Assembly (NCBI GenBank): GCA_964502735.1
Contig: CAZCYD010000006.1
Location: 1-64,000 of the forward strand
Reading direction: 5' to 3'
Source: JACKAN01 sp964502735
Lineage (GTDB): Bacteria > Bdellovibrionota > Bdellovibrionia > Bdellovibrionales > UBA1609
Length of the DNA stretch: 64,000 nt
The notes beneath the pieces are model-generated. The model made no database searches. It was not told the DNA's origin and worked only from the letters and a program-made list of their open reading frames with translations. Positions 44,322 to 53,057 of the stretch are shown in pieces; within the stretch, counting starts at the first letter, position 1; each line of letters opens with the position of its first letter. The translations under genes were made by a program, and so were the position numbers.

Positions 44322-45402
44322 GAGTGTCCGGATCAAAATACCAACGATCGTGATCAGGGTCCCATTCATCCCAAGTTTTTATTTGAGCTAATTTTTCTAC
44401 ATACTGCGGGGGCACAATTTTAGAAACTAAAAAAGCTTTTTGCCGGCGCAAGGGATAGGGGTTGCGAAGATCAAAGCCCAAAACCCCCAACACACCTCGC
44501 GCAATATACCATGAAGCCTGAGGGTTCCAACCATGAGCAATTTTTATCACCACTCCTAAGCCTTTAGGATATTCCGGGTGCTCTATGGCTAAGCCCAATA
44601 AACCATCAGCTCCCTCTTTGGCAATAACTTTTCCACGGCAAGACTTCATAACTGTTGTGTCTAGACGATTATAACCACCGACTAAATCTGGGTGCCTCAC
44701 CATGGACTCCCATATCCAGCTTTTATCTAAAGCCAACTGAGCATAACACTTTGCCAATTCGTCCACGGTCATGGCCACGGTGGGAAGCCCATCCCCGTCC
44801 CGAGCGATTCTTTTTGGCTTCCAATTTTTTCCCAAGTATTTTTTCATCAGCTCCAAATAGTTTTGAAAAACAGCATGTGAGGGCAAAGTGTAACCCGCGC
44901 GATTCCATCCCTTTAACCGACAGCCCCGTAAAATGGCTGCGTGATGCCCTGAAGAGTTGTTGTACCATCTTCTTGGCCTTCTTACCTGACGGCCAAACTG
45001 CACCAATGGCAGGTCTAAAGGAGTTAACATCAGCCCCCATTCACTAGGAGATAATAAGCTTTGAGCCGCCCGCACATGCTCTGCACTTCCATTGTGAGAA
45101 GCTACACTGATAGCTTTTTGCTCCCACGACATATCGGCTAGTTCTTCTTCAAAAACTTTTACATAGAGGGGCTTCATCATACTTCGGCCATAGCACAAAA
45201 CATTTCCACCAAAGGAGTGAATAGGCTCACTACCACTAAACCAGGATATAGCTCCATGTATAGTGTTTTCGCTGACTCCATTGCGGCGGTAATCGACCAG
45301 AGGCTCCCACTCTACGTCACGCCCAGTAGGAATATCCTCAACAGACTCTCCCAGTGAACTTTGAGGATAAAGTTTGCTCTCTTCATACAAATACTTACTC
45401 AT
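44284..45402 (-). CDS. Asparaginase-II (Rhizobium ReAV-type) family hydrolase in the ring-cleavage operon
   Basis: 372 residues. The family is the serine-type asparaginase II. Its SxxK pair is at S74 and K77 (YGRSMMKPLY). Its second serine region is ASHNGSAEHV (101-110). The metal/substrate cysteine segment is SSGHHAAILRGC, and a later lysine sits in GKVIAKEGADGLLGL. All key positions appear intact, so it should be an active amidohydrolase. It is not part of any standard aminophenol pathway. Here it overlaps both neighbours (8 and 38 bases), so it may hydrolyse an amide in the substrate or a ring-opened intermediate. That role is an inference. Confidence 0.85.
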   Translation of the reverse strand: MSKYLYEESKLYPQSSLGESVEDIPTGRDVEWEPLVDYRRNGVSENTIHGAISWFSGSEPIHSFGGNVLCYGRSMMKPLYVKVFEEELADMSWEQKAISVASHNGSAEHVRAAQSLLSPSEWGLMLTPLDLPLVQFGRQVRRPRRWYNNSSGHHAAILRGCRLKGWNRAGYTLPSHAVFQNYLELMKKYLGKNWKPKRIARDGDGLPTVAMTVDELAKCYAQLALDKSWIWESMVRHPDLVGGYNRLDTTVMKSCRGKVIAKEGADGLLGLAIEHPEYPKGLGVVIKIAHGWNPQASWYIARGVLGVLGFDLRNPYPLRRQKAFLVSKIVPPQYVEKLAQIKTWDEWDPDHDRWYFDPDTHGNAFGGQQRDI

Positions 45403-46369
45403 AATCTCTTTCCATTTCCGGCATATCTTGTGTGGGCTCGATCATTTTTTCTTTGCCCTTATCCAAAACATTCCTATCTCCAGCGAAAAAATCTACATCA
45501 TCTTCATCATACTCCAATTCGCTTGCCATTTCTGACCCAGGCTTTAAGCTAACTACGGCGGCCCCTGTCCCCAACATAGGTTCATAAGCTAAAACCTGGC
45601 CCTCATAGGCGTTCGTCTGCCCCATGGTTGCGGCCATCCACCAAAAGGGTTTAAAGTTGCTAACTTTTTTAACTCTGGCCTCTCGGTGAAATTGGCGAGA
45701 CAACTGAGAGCAATCTTCAAGCCGGCCTTCGCGCAACAGCTCTAAGAATTTATCATTCCATTCCTGATCTTTTAACGAGTGAATTCTGTCATCTTTTGGA
45801 TCAATCTCTGTAGTGAAGAACCTGTTGGAAAGAGACGAAATGACTAGAACTGCCGTTTTTTTCCCAACTTCGAAAATAGCCTCCCTCACCGCTTTTCCGT
45901 AGACTAAGGTTTCAGCCCTATCTGAATAAATGTTGCTCGAAACTATGACTGCGGGAATCCGATTATCAGGATTAACTAGCTTTAAGGCTACAATCGAACC
46001 CGTATCGATAGGAAATCCTTTATAAGCGACAGTCCTTGCATGTAACCCCCTATCTTTACATTTATCTTGAATCACCTTCGCAAATTCAGGATCGATTTTT
46101 AATTTATAAGGTAGACTTCCAATGTCGTGAAACTGATCGTCGACATGAGTCCACTCCGGCTCAGGATCGGCCTGTATCTGGTGCCCCAATATAGAGGGCC
46201 AGTAGGTACTGTAAATCACGAGTCTCTCAGCTCCCAAATTTTGGATTTCGTTTTTTACCAAATCAAAAGCTTGACGAACTCGCATCCAGCCGGGGTTTTT
46301 TGCTGGACACAACAAAATATGTGGAAGCCCTGGCAATATATAACCACCAATGATTGGACTGTCTGTCAT
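45395..46369 (-). CDS. amnA: 2-Aminophenol 1,6-dioxygenase alpha-subunit-like (LigB fold, non-catalytic)
   Basis: 324 residues. It has the LigB fold without the full iron-ligand set: the N-terminal motif is LPGLPHILL instead of APHPPHL. The segments VIYSTYWPSILGHQI, GFPIDTGSIVALKL and SSLSNRFFTTEIDPKDDRI line up with AmnA-type alpha subunits. About 45 C-terminal residues (SELEYDEDDVDFFAGD and beyond) form an acidic tail not usual in the family. It should pair with the adjacent catalytic beta subunit. Start and stop overlap neighbours by 4 and 8 bases. Confidence 0.85.
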   Translation of the reverse strand: MTDSPIIGGYILPGLPHILLCPAKNPGWMRVRQAFDLVKNEIQNLGAERLVIYSTYWPSILGHQIQADPEPEWTHVDDQFHDIGSLPYKLKIDPEFAKVIQDKCKDRGLHARTVAYKGFPIDTGSIVALKLVNPDNRIPAVIVSSNIYSDRAETLVYGKAVREAIFEVGKKTAVLVISSLSNRFFTTEIDPKDDRIHSLKDQEWNDKFLELLREGRLEDCSQLSRQFHREARVKKVSNFKPFWWMAATMGQTNAYEGQVLAYEPMLGTGAAVVSLKPGSEMASELEYDEDDVDFFAGDRNVLDKGKEKMIEPTQDMPEMERDYE

Positions 46370-47271
46370 GGCGTCACTCCTTTGTTAGTGTGATCCCACG
46401 AGACCACAGCATTCCCTGTTCCTATAACTGTCCCATAAGCATAAACCTCTGCCGGGTAAGTTGGAAAATCTAGAGCCGAAAGCATCCAAGAAAGCCCTCC
46501 ACTATTGGCCTCAGAAATCGTTTGCTCATCAAAGTCAGCAAGAATTTCAATAATTTTTTGCGATTCTCCCTTTTTCATGAGTTCAATCATTTTCATATCC
46601 CAGAGGTACTGCCCGTGGTGGGTGATGTGCTCGCGACTCATATCTTCAGGAGGATCCGCCTCCGTCACAAAGTGGCGATGGCTCAAAGAATGACTCGCCA
46701 ACAGCACAGCCCTTTTTCCACTGGCCTCCACAGCTTTTTTTGTGGCCTCGCCCAGCTTAAACATCTGCGACTGCATAACATCAAAACTAAAATATTGTGC
46801 CGCCCCGTTAGAAGAGAGGCCAACTATAGGTCTATTCCACTCAGGGTCTACCATGTGACAGGTGACAATAGTTCCATAATCCACACGAAAATCTGGATTC
46901 CTCATCATCTTAACTTCTAAACCCATACTTTGAGCCTGATCGTGAATACCTTCTGCCAACTCCACATCGACAGTCAGATCATAATTATACCGAAACAAAT
47001 GTGGAAAAATCGGGTCCACAGATTTTGATTTCATGTTTTCCACACCCAAGAAATGAGTTCCTATTTGTGTGCGCCAATGAGGTGAGTGAACAATCAATAC
47101 ATCGTAGTCTAGGCTTTGCAAATGCCGGCGCATTCTCTCGTAACCCCATCTCAACACTTCCCAACCACACTCAGATTTGGCTTCGTTTTGCGGGGGGTTT
47201 TCCGCATACACCAGATGAGGGGGGTGTGGAGCTAGACAACCCGCAACTATAGCCCCTGTATTTAACCCCAT
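46366..47271 (-). CDS. amnB: 2-Aminophenol 1,6-dioxygenase beta (catalytic) subunit-like, LigB family
   Basis: 301 residues from ATG 47271, which has AGGAGG six bases upstream. It is very close to AmnB/CnbC-type subunits: GCLAPHPPHLVYAENPPQNE (first iron histidine at about residue 16), VHSPHW (second histidine), SVDPIFPHLFRY, MMRNPDFRVDYGTI, ASHSLSHRHF, and GYGTVIGTGNA-like VYAYGTVIGTGNAV near the end. The third ligand, a glutamate, should be in the region DEQTISEANSGGLSW. It would open the ring of a 2-aminophenol or 3-hydroxyanthranilate-type substrate with O2 and Fe(II), giving a 2-aminomuconic semialdehyde-type product. Confidence 0.93.
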   Translation of the reverse strand: MGLNTGAIVAGCLAPHPPHLVYAENPPQNEAKSECGWEVLRWGYERMRRHLQSLDYDVLIVHSPHWRTQIGTHFLGVENMKSKSVDPIFPHLFRYNYDLTVDVELAEGIHDQAQSMGLEVKMMRNPDFRVDYGTIVTCHMVDPEWNRPIVGLSSNGAAQYFSFDVMQSQMFKLGEATKKAVEASGKRAVLLASHSLSHRHFVTEADPPEDMSREHITHHGQYLWDMKMIELMKKGESQKIIEILADFDEQTISEANSGGLSWMLSALDFPTYPAEVYAYGTVIGTGNAVVSWDHTNKGVTP

Positions 47272-47329
47272 ATTCAACCTCCTTTATGGCAAATGGCAAA
47301 TGTCCAATTCCTTCAAATTGCAATTCTTC

Positions 47330-48775
47330 TTAATTTAAATTCACACAGATGTTTTTTTGTTCTGTATAAAAATCCAAAGAGTGATCTCCTCCCTCTCGCC
47401 CCAGCCCCGAAGCTTTGTAGCCACCAAAGGGAACGCGAAGGTCGCGCTGGCTCCAAGTGTTTACCCACACGGTTCCAGCTTTTATCTGCTGAGCTGTTTT
47501 GTGTGCTGTATTGAGGTCGCGCGTCCAAATTGTCGCAGACAATCCATAACTGCTAGTATTGGCCAGTTTTACGGCGTCATGTTTGTACTTAAATGGCCTT
47601 ACCGTTACCACCGGACCAAAAATTTCGTTCTGCCAAAGGTCAGAACAATCTGTAAGATCGGCAATAATCGTGGGGCGCATAAAATATCCATTTTTATTTT
47701 TTTCTGCCAAGCGAAGCTCCTCTTCACCGGCTAAGATTTTTCCACCCTCTCTTTTAGCTTGAGCAATAGCGGATTGCACTTTTTCTAGCTGCTCCCGACT
47801 AACGACAGGACCCATAAACACATCTGAATCACTTGGGCTTCCAACTTTTAGGGCCTTAGTTTTTTCAACAAATTTTTCCATAAATTGGTCGTAAATATCT
47901 TGCTGAACATAAATGCGTGATCCGCATAAACAAACTTGTCCAGAGTTTAAGAAACTGGATCGCAATGTGGTCAATACACATTTGTCTAGATCTGCATCTT
48001 TAAAGATGATATTGGCGTTTTTGCCCCCAAGCTCCATTCCCATTTTTTTAAAGTGTTTAGCTGCACGCTCAAGAATAATAGCTCCAGTATCTGTCCCACC
48101 GGTAAAAGAAATCAAGGGAATGCCGGGATGATTAACAATTGTGTCACCCACGACTTCACCACGACCATGAACGATATTGCAAACCCCCGGCGGCAACCCA
48201 GCTTCGTTAAAGATTCCGCCCAACATGGAGGCCGTCATTGGCGAAAGCTCTGAAGGCTTACAAATTGCTGTATTGCCGACAGCCAAAGAGGGGGCTATTT
48301 TCCAAGTCATAAGATACAGGGGAAGATTCCATGGAGAAATCAGCCCCGTCACACCAATGGGCTCTCTAAGAGAATAATTAAATCCATTCCCGTCCATATC
48401 AGAAGCCTGCTCTTGGTGCTGAACTACTCTGTTGGCGAAGAATCTAAAGTTAGAAATGGCTCGAGGTATATCCACCTCTCTGGCTAACCACAATGGTTTT
48501 CCCATATCTCTGGACTCAGCTAGTGCCAACTCTTCTTTTTTTGCTTCAATTAAATCTGCGATTTTAAGCAGGATCTTAGCTCTATCTTGAGTTGAAGTTT
48601 TAGACCATCCCTCAAAGGCCCGGCTTGCCGCTTGAAAAGCCATAACTACATCTACAGCCTCAGAGTCAGGCATTTGGGAGTAGACCTCCCCTATTGAGGG
48701 ATCAAAATTGTCCATCATCCTACCGCTCATAGAATCAACATATTCACCATTTATAAAATTCTTTATTGTTTGCAT
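47330..48775 (-). CDS. amnC: Aldehyde dehydrogenase, 2-aminomuconic 6-semialdehyde dehydrogenase type
   Basis: 481 residues. Aldehyde dehydrogenase motifs: ISPWNLPLYLMTWKIAPSLA (the PWNLPL plus TWKIAPA pattern is typical of ALDH8A1/AmnC-type enzymes), SFTGGTDTGA, MELGGKNANIIFKDADL (catalytic Glu), FLNSGQVCLCGSRI (catalytic Cys), and EIFGPVVTVRPF. It would oxidise the ring-opened semialdehyde to 2-aminomuconate with NAD+, stopping the spontaneous cyclisation to picolinic acid. It overlaps the end of the monooxygenase gene by 13 bases. The 54 bases between it and amnB are the largest gap in the operon. Confidence 0.93.
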   Translation of the reverse strand: MQTIKNFINGEYVDSMSGRMMDNFDPSIGEVYSQMPDSEAVDVVMAFQAASRAFEGWSKTSTQDRAKILLKIADLIEAKKEELALAESRDMGKPLWLAREVDIPRAISNFRFFANRVVQHQEQASDMDGNGFNYSLREPIGVTGLISPWNLPLYLMTWKIAPSLAVGNTAICKPSELSPMTASMLGGIFNEAGLPPGVCNIVHGRGEVVGDTIVNHPGIPLISFTGGTDTGAIILERAAKHFKKMGMELGGKNANIIFKDADLDKCVLTTLRSSFLNSGQVCLCGSRIYVQQDIYDQFMEKFVEKTKALKVGSPSDSDVFMGPVVSREQLEKVQSAIAQAKREGGKILAGEEELRLAEKNKNGYFMRPTIIADLTDCSDLWQNEIFGPVVTVRPFKYKHDAVKLANTSSYGLSATIWTRDLNTAHKTAQQIKAGTVWVNTWSQRDLRVPFGGYKASGLGREGGDHSLDFYTEQKNICVNLN

Positions 48776-50022
48776 TTTGGCACCACCTTATGCATAAAGC
48801 TGGTCATAGCTTTTTGAATATAATTATTATCATGAGTATTAAAATCAAACCACAACATCAACCGGTCTTCGGGATGATATTTTTCATTAATTAAAGTTGC
48901 CAACAATTCTACATCTCCAGCCAGGGTGTTCTTTACAGCTTGCTCCACTTTTTTGTTATCTATAGTGCCTTCCATGGCCGCCCAATAATTTTCCCAAGCG
49001 GATTTGGCCATAGCCTGAGCTTTTTCAATATTTTGTTGAGGCGTCAGGTTCGATTCATCACACAAAAACACCATGGCGGTTCTCGGCATATTTTCTCTTT
49101 TCCACCCGCCCCCAGAGAGGTGATAAATCATTTTCATGCGATTGTGAGTCTCTTCTATAACCTCGGGAGGCGTAATTGATAAATTAAAAACGTCGACAGG
49201 AAAATACTCGTTAGCCAACTTTTGTATTCCTGGATCATGACTTCCAACCGTAAGTTTTAAAAGTTCTAATGGAGCCTCAAAGGGAATCACTCCCACCTTA
49301 TCAAAGTTCCAAAAGGGGGGAATCTCAATGCTCGATAGACTTTTAGCTTGCTCCCAAGACAAGCCTGTTTCTTCAGCAAATACCTCTAGAACTTTTTCCC
49401 AATCTTCTGTATGGCGAAAATCTTGAGCTCGCAAAAGCTTAGGGGCCACTTCAGCACTTGAGAACTTTTCACTTTTTAAGGCTCGCAAAAATATTTCTGT
49501 AGCCTCATAAAGAATTTTTCCCTTTAATACTGGCCATGCTGCCTTTTCTGTGCGACTTCTGGGCACAATTCCATATGGGCGGTTGGAAAATTCAAAGCGC
49601 CCCGAAGCAAAACCGATGTGAATTTTTCTCTGCTCTTCTTGATCTAAAACCTTTGTATTTAAACTGTGCAAAGTCAGAAATGTTTTAATGGCCTCAGCGT
49701 GAGCCAAGGGGCCACCATTGCAAAATATATTTTTGATAGCTGAGCCCACGTGAATATTGCGTGTCCTTTGAAAGACCTTATGAGCCAATTGCAATATATC
49801 TGTATTAAGACCTATTTCTCCCTTAAAATGAGGAACAACGGCTTCAGGATTTTCCTTTTGAACCTCTGTGCTCAGGTGAGTTTCGGCCACCCAAGCCACT
49901 CCATAACCAAGTCTATCGGCCAACTCCACTTGTTCAAAAAAGTTTTCAAACATAACCCTTTCTGAGGGTTTGTAACCATCCACTTCGGTTTGGCAAATGC
50001 TGAGAAAAATATCAAATTTCAT
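48763..50022 (-). CDS. Luciferase-like (LLM) flavin-dependent monooxygenase
   Basis: 419 residues from ATG 50022, which overlaps the stop of the SDR gene as ATGA. LLM-type beginning MKFDIFLSICQ, then FFEQVELADRLGYGVAWVAETHL (TIM-barrel strand with conserved His). RTRNIHVGSAIKNIF, AEAIKTFLTLHSLN and IHIGFASGRFEF follow. The barrel is longer than most LLM proteins (usually 330-370). These enzymes use reduced FMN and O2 to oxidise aldehydes, ketones, sulfur compounds or aromatic amides. Its likely role here is an early oxidation that supplies the aminophenol-type substrate; that is inference. Confidence 0.88.
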   Translation of the reverse strand: MKFDIFLSICQTEVDGYKPSERVMFENFFEQVELADRLGYGVAWVAETHLSTEVQKENPEAVVPHFKGEIGLNTDILQLAHKVFQRTRNIHVGSAIKNIFCNGGPLAHAEAIKTFLTLHSLNTKVLDQEEQRKIHIGFASGRFEFSNRPYGIVPRSRTEKAAWPVLKGKILYEATEIFLRALKSEKFSSAEVAPKLLRAQDFRHTEDWEKVLEVFAEETGLSWEQAKSLSSIEIPPFWNFDKVGVIPFEAPLELLKLTVGSHDPGIQKLANEYFPVDVFNLSITPPEVIEETHNRMKMIYHLSGGGWKRENMPRTAMVFLCDESNLTPQQNIEKAQAMAKSAWENYWAAMEGTIDNKKVEQAVKNTLAGDVELLATLINEKYHPEDRLMLWFDFNTHDNNYIQKAMTSFMHKVVPKCKQ

Positions 50023-50806
50023 AAGCACCCCGTGCGACCGCCATCCACAGTCAGGTTTATTCCGTTGATGTAAGAAGCCGCCGGGCTTGTCAAAAACAAT
50101 AAAGATTGTGCGATTTCTTCAGGCTGAGCCAAGCGCTTTGCTGGAATTGTGTTTAACCACATCTCCTCAACAGTATGAGGCTCCTTATTGAGCCTCTCAG
50201 CGGCTGCAATCTTTAAACTTTCTAATCTCTCGGTTGCTGTAAAGCCTGGGAGGATGTTATTCACAGTTATCCCCCACTCGCCAACTTCATTTGCCAGAGT
50301 CTTTGACCAACTGGCCATAGCTCCTCTAATTGTGTTAGAAACTCCTAAGTTGGGTATGGGAATCTTCACAGAGGTAGAAATAATATTTATAATGCGACCA
50401 TATTTTTTTTGCTTCATTCCTGGAACCAGGATTTGAGCCAAAGTGTGGGCTGCTAAAATATGAGACTGAAAACCCAACAGAAAATCTTCTGGATTGGCCG
50501 ACAGTAGAGGACCTGATTTTGGCCCGCCAGAATTATTGATCAGAATTTCAATGGGACCATTTTTTTGCACAAAAGCTTCGACCTGAAGTCTTAAATTTTG
50601 TAAATCTCCCAAGTCTAATGCTAAAATTTGACACTGAACATCTTTGGCCAACTGAGATTTTAGTTCCAAAAGTTTTGCCTCATTGCGCGCTACCAACAGC
50701 AAATTTACACCTTCAGAGGCCAAAGCTATGGCTGTGGCTCTGCCAATTCCCTGAGAACTTCCGCAAACTAAGGCCCACTTCCTATGAATTGAAGTTTTAA
50801 TGACAT
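50019..50806 (-). CDS. SDR-family oxidoreductase with abnormal start (AUU start or single-base frameshift)
   Basis: Rossmann motif CGSSQGIGRATAIAL, then NNSGGPKSGP, a serine in IINIISTSVK and the C-terminal NGINLTVDGG are typical of classical SDRs; the Tyr-x-x-x-Lys site is not obvious (SNTIRGAMASWSKT instead). No ATG, GTG or TTG lies in frame before the Rossmann motif: the first in-frame one (TTG) is inside it. The Shine-Dalgarno GAGGAGG (50807-50813) abuts an out-of-frame ATG at 50806. It is five bases from an in-frame ATT at 50801. Either ATT initiates, or one A is missing from the AAAA run at 50795-50798. First gene of the ring-cleavage operon. Confidence 0.75.
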
Positions 50807-51210
50807 CCTCCTCATTCTTAAAAATTTACACTCTCTATAACTTTTAGAGTTTTTAGAGAATTGGATTTTTAAGTCTTAATCTCATACTTAAGGGCTCCCA
50901 TCTTTAAGTCCGGAACCTAGAATTTAGACTCAAAAAGGCCCTTCTGAGACTATTACCTTCACAATAGTCCTGCAAATTAAATCTAAAAACCTTATGAAAT
51001 GAACACTTGTAACCCAAATCCGCGGATAAAATGCGTCAAATAAATACTCAGCAAATCAATTGCGCAAGGCAGAATTTTAAGGTCCTGTGATTTTCTGTGG
51101 TTTCTCTGAGTTTAGCTTGGCTTGGCCTTAGTCGCATTTTCAACTGCAATTTTAAATAATAAAACCATTCTGTTTAGAATTGAGACGCACTTGCCGAGAG
51201 GTCAGCATTA
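50807..51210. promoter_or_regulatory. Divergent regulatory region of the ring-cleavage operon
   Basis: About 400 bases between the SDR start and the plus-strand lipoprotein gene. It should contain the operon promoter and that of the lipoprotein. It holds the short intergenic repeat at 51010-51041. No regulator gene is next to the operon, so the control is not visible. No operator is clear. Confidence 0.4.
51010..51041 (+). repeat. Short intergenic repeat SIR copy 3
   Basis: A 32-base plus-strand unit: TAACCCAAATCC, GCG, GATAAAATGCGTCAAAT. It matches the copy at 30393-30424 except at a few tail positions and includes the palindrome TCCGCGGA. It lies in the divergent control region. Confidence 0.85.
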
Positions 51211-52167
51211 GTGAGGTGCTCATTGTCAAGGATGGTAATAGCTCTAACATTTTTATTGTTTACAATCTCCTGTTCCAAAAAAGAAGCCGGCTTTTTGAAT
51301 TTGCTTAACAATAGTGTCGAAACTAATAATGAAGTGGAAGTCAGCTACATTGTTACAGCTGGCGGAACTGCCAATCACTATGCTGTTGCTATTTACGACA
51401 TAGAAGGCCACTTTTTGTATCAAATTAACAGATATCGTCAGCCGGCCAGTTTGGGCATTCCCAGAGGACTTCTACAGCTTGATAATAATAACTTAATTAT
51501 TGCCTTAGATAATACAGACCGATTAGAAAGTTTTTTATTTGATGATTTTAGCTTTAGCTCATTTTTTTCGGGAGGAACCCTTTCCGGCAATATCTATGGA
51601 CTGGCTAAGGACAACTCCAACAATATTTTAGTTATTGAGTCAAACGCTATAGAGAAGTTTTCAAGTGAGGGAGCCCAAGTGACTCCGCTCTATATTGGGA
51701 CGACTGTAGGTGGCTGTACACTCAACGGCCCCAGACTTATGACCGTCAACTCTGACGATATCCTTTTTGTTTCCAGTTATACGAATCATCGCATACTTCG
51801 CTATGACATTTCATCTAGCACCCCAAGTTGTCTGTCTAGTACAGCTACAGCTAATAACCCTTACGGAGTTCTTCTCCACAGCAATAGTGACTTTTACTAT
51901 ACAACATTTGGCGACGATCAAATCTACCGAGCCAACCCAGATGGTTCCAACGCCGTTAGTATATTTACGACAAATTTGACAATTTTAAATAATCCGACGG
52001 CCATGTTAGAACTTCCCGACGGCACAATAATTATAGCTTCCAGCAACACTCACACCGTTGAACGCTTTGATGAAGATGGGAATCATCTTGGCACATTTAT
52101 TCGAGACGCCCAAAGCATGAACATACAAGACATGACGATTATGACGAGGACAGAAATTGTTGAATAG
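51211..52167 (+). CDS. Lipoprotein with beta-propeller-like (NHL/SMP-30-type) domain
   Basis: 318 residues from GTG 51211, or ATG 51232 with a weak Shine-Dalgarno. The signal ends in FTISC. Repeats of 40-45 residues carry NHL-like strand patterns: GIPRGLLQLDNNNLIIALDN, GNIYGLAKDNSNNILVIES, PRLMTVNSDDILFVSSYTNH, NPTAMLELPDGTIIIASSN. This suggests a six-bladed propeller for binding. Its last eleven bases overlap the next gene. The function is not known. Confidence 0.7.
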   Translation: MRCSLSRMVIALTFLLFTISCSKKEAGFLNLLNNSVETNNEVEVSYIVTAGGTANHYAVAIYDIEGHFLYQINRYRQPASLGIPRGLLQLDNNNLIIALDNTDRLESFLFDDFSFSSFFSGGTLSGNIYGLAKDNSNNILVIESNAIEKFSSEGAQVTPLYIGTTVGGCTLNGPRLMTVNSDDILFVSSYTNHRILRYDISSSTPSCLSSTATANNPYGVLLHSNSDFYYTTFGDDQIYRANPDGSNAVSIFTTNLTILNNPTAMLELPDGTIIIASSNTHTVERFDEDGNHLGTFIRDAQSMNIQDMTIMTRTEIVE

Positions 52168-52762
52168 GGAAATCATATATTTTTTACTAATCACTTTTAC
52201 ATTTAGCCTCACGGCCAGAGGCAATGGCGTTAGTTTTGAGGCGGCACTCGGCTCTCCCGGCATTATCTTGCAAAACCCTGGCGGCGGAGAGGCCGCTTAT
52301 TCTGGTCTAGCTGCTAATGGGAAAATCTACGCTCCCCTATATACGAGTGTCCCCTTTGCTGTGAATCTCATTTTTTCTGGACGGTATGTAGACGTCTACA
52401 ACAACAATAACTCAAAATCACAAAAGGAAACCAGTAGCCACATTGGGTTAGGCGGAGGTCTTCAATTTCGCTTTTACAAAATTATCACGGGCGTCAACTC
52501 CCACGTTATAAAAGGACGTCACTTTTGGGTTGGTGACACTAACAGATTTGAGGAGTTTAACTACAATATGCTTTCCTACTACGCTGGCTTAGAATGGGGC
52601 TTTTCAAAAAACTTCGCTTTAGCGCTCACCTACGAAATGGCAAGTACAGAACTCAATATCTCAGATAATGTTATACCCTATGCAGAAAATACAATCTGGC
52701 TAAATTTCCGATTTGACACAGGATACTCTGTGGGGCAGTTCCTAGGACTACTGTTTAAATAA
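52157..52762 (+). CDS. Predicted small outer-membrane beta-barrel protein
   Basis: 201 residues starting with TTG at 52157, overlapping the upstream lipoprotein's stop by 11 bases. The signal core is IIYFLLITFTFSLTA. The rest shows Gly/aromatic alternating strands (LGGGLQFRFYKIITGV, MLSYYAGLEWGFSKNFALALTYE), and the C terminus LGLLFK. It looks like an eight-strand barrel. Translational coupling with the propeller lipoprotein suggests the two act together at the outer membrane. Confidence 0.65.
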   Translation: MLNREIIYFLLITFTFSLTARGNGVSFEAALGSPGIILQNPGGGEAAYSGLAANGKIYAPLYTSVPFAVNLIFSGRYVDVYNNNNSKSQKETSSHIGLGGGLQFRFYKIITGVNSHVIKGRHFWVGDTNRFEEFNYNMLSYYAGLEWGFSKNFALALTYEMASTELNISDNVIPYAENTIWLNFRFDTGYSVGQFLGLLFK

Positions 52763-52802
52763 AAATAATTTTAATACTAGAATTTCAATCTATGAATAAA
52801 CT

Positions 52803-53057
52803 ATGAATAAAAAAACAACAAAGAATCGTCCTATAAAAGATAAAATTAAGACCCTCGATCTTCATGGTTTCACGGAAGATGAGGTATTTACGTCTATGGA
52901 TAAGTTTATTACAAAACACTCAAACGAAAAGCTACTGAGAATTATCCCGGGTAAGGGAAAGGGTATTGTTAGAAACAAAGCCCTGGAATATTTAAAAAAA
53001 GCTCACTATCCCTACAGAATGGAAAATGAAGGATCTTTACTGATTTTTTTGAGTTAG
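52803..53057 (+). CDS. Stand-alone Smr-domain protein
   Basis: 84 residues, just the Smr (small MutS-related) domain. The hallmark LDLHG (about residues 19-23) and the GKGKGIVRN segment (about 54-62) are both present. Smr domains cut or bind nucleic acid and stand-alone ones act in ribosome rescue or DNA processing. The 3' end overlaps the convergent secreted gene by 21 bases. Confidence 0.88.
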   Translation: MNKKTTKNRPIKDKIKTLDLHGFTEDEVFTSMDKFITKHSNEKLLRIIPGKGKGIVRNKALEYLKKAHYPYRMENEGSLLIFLS

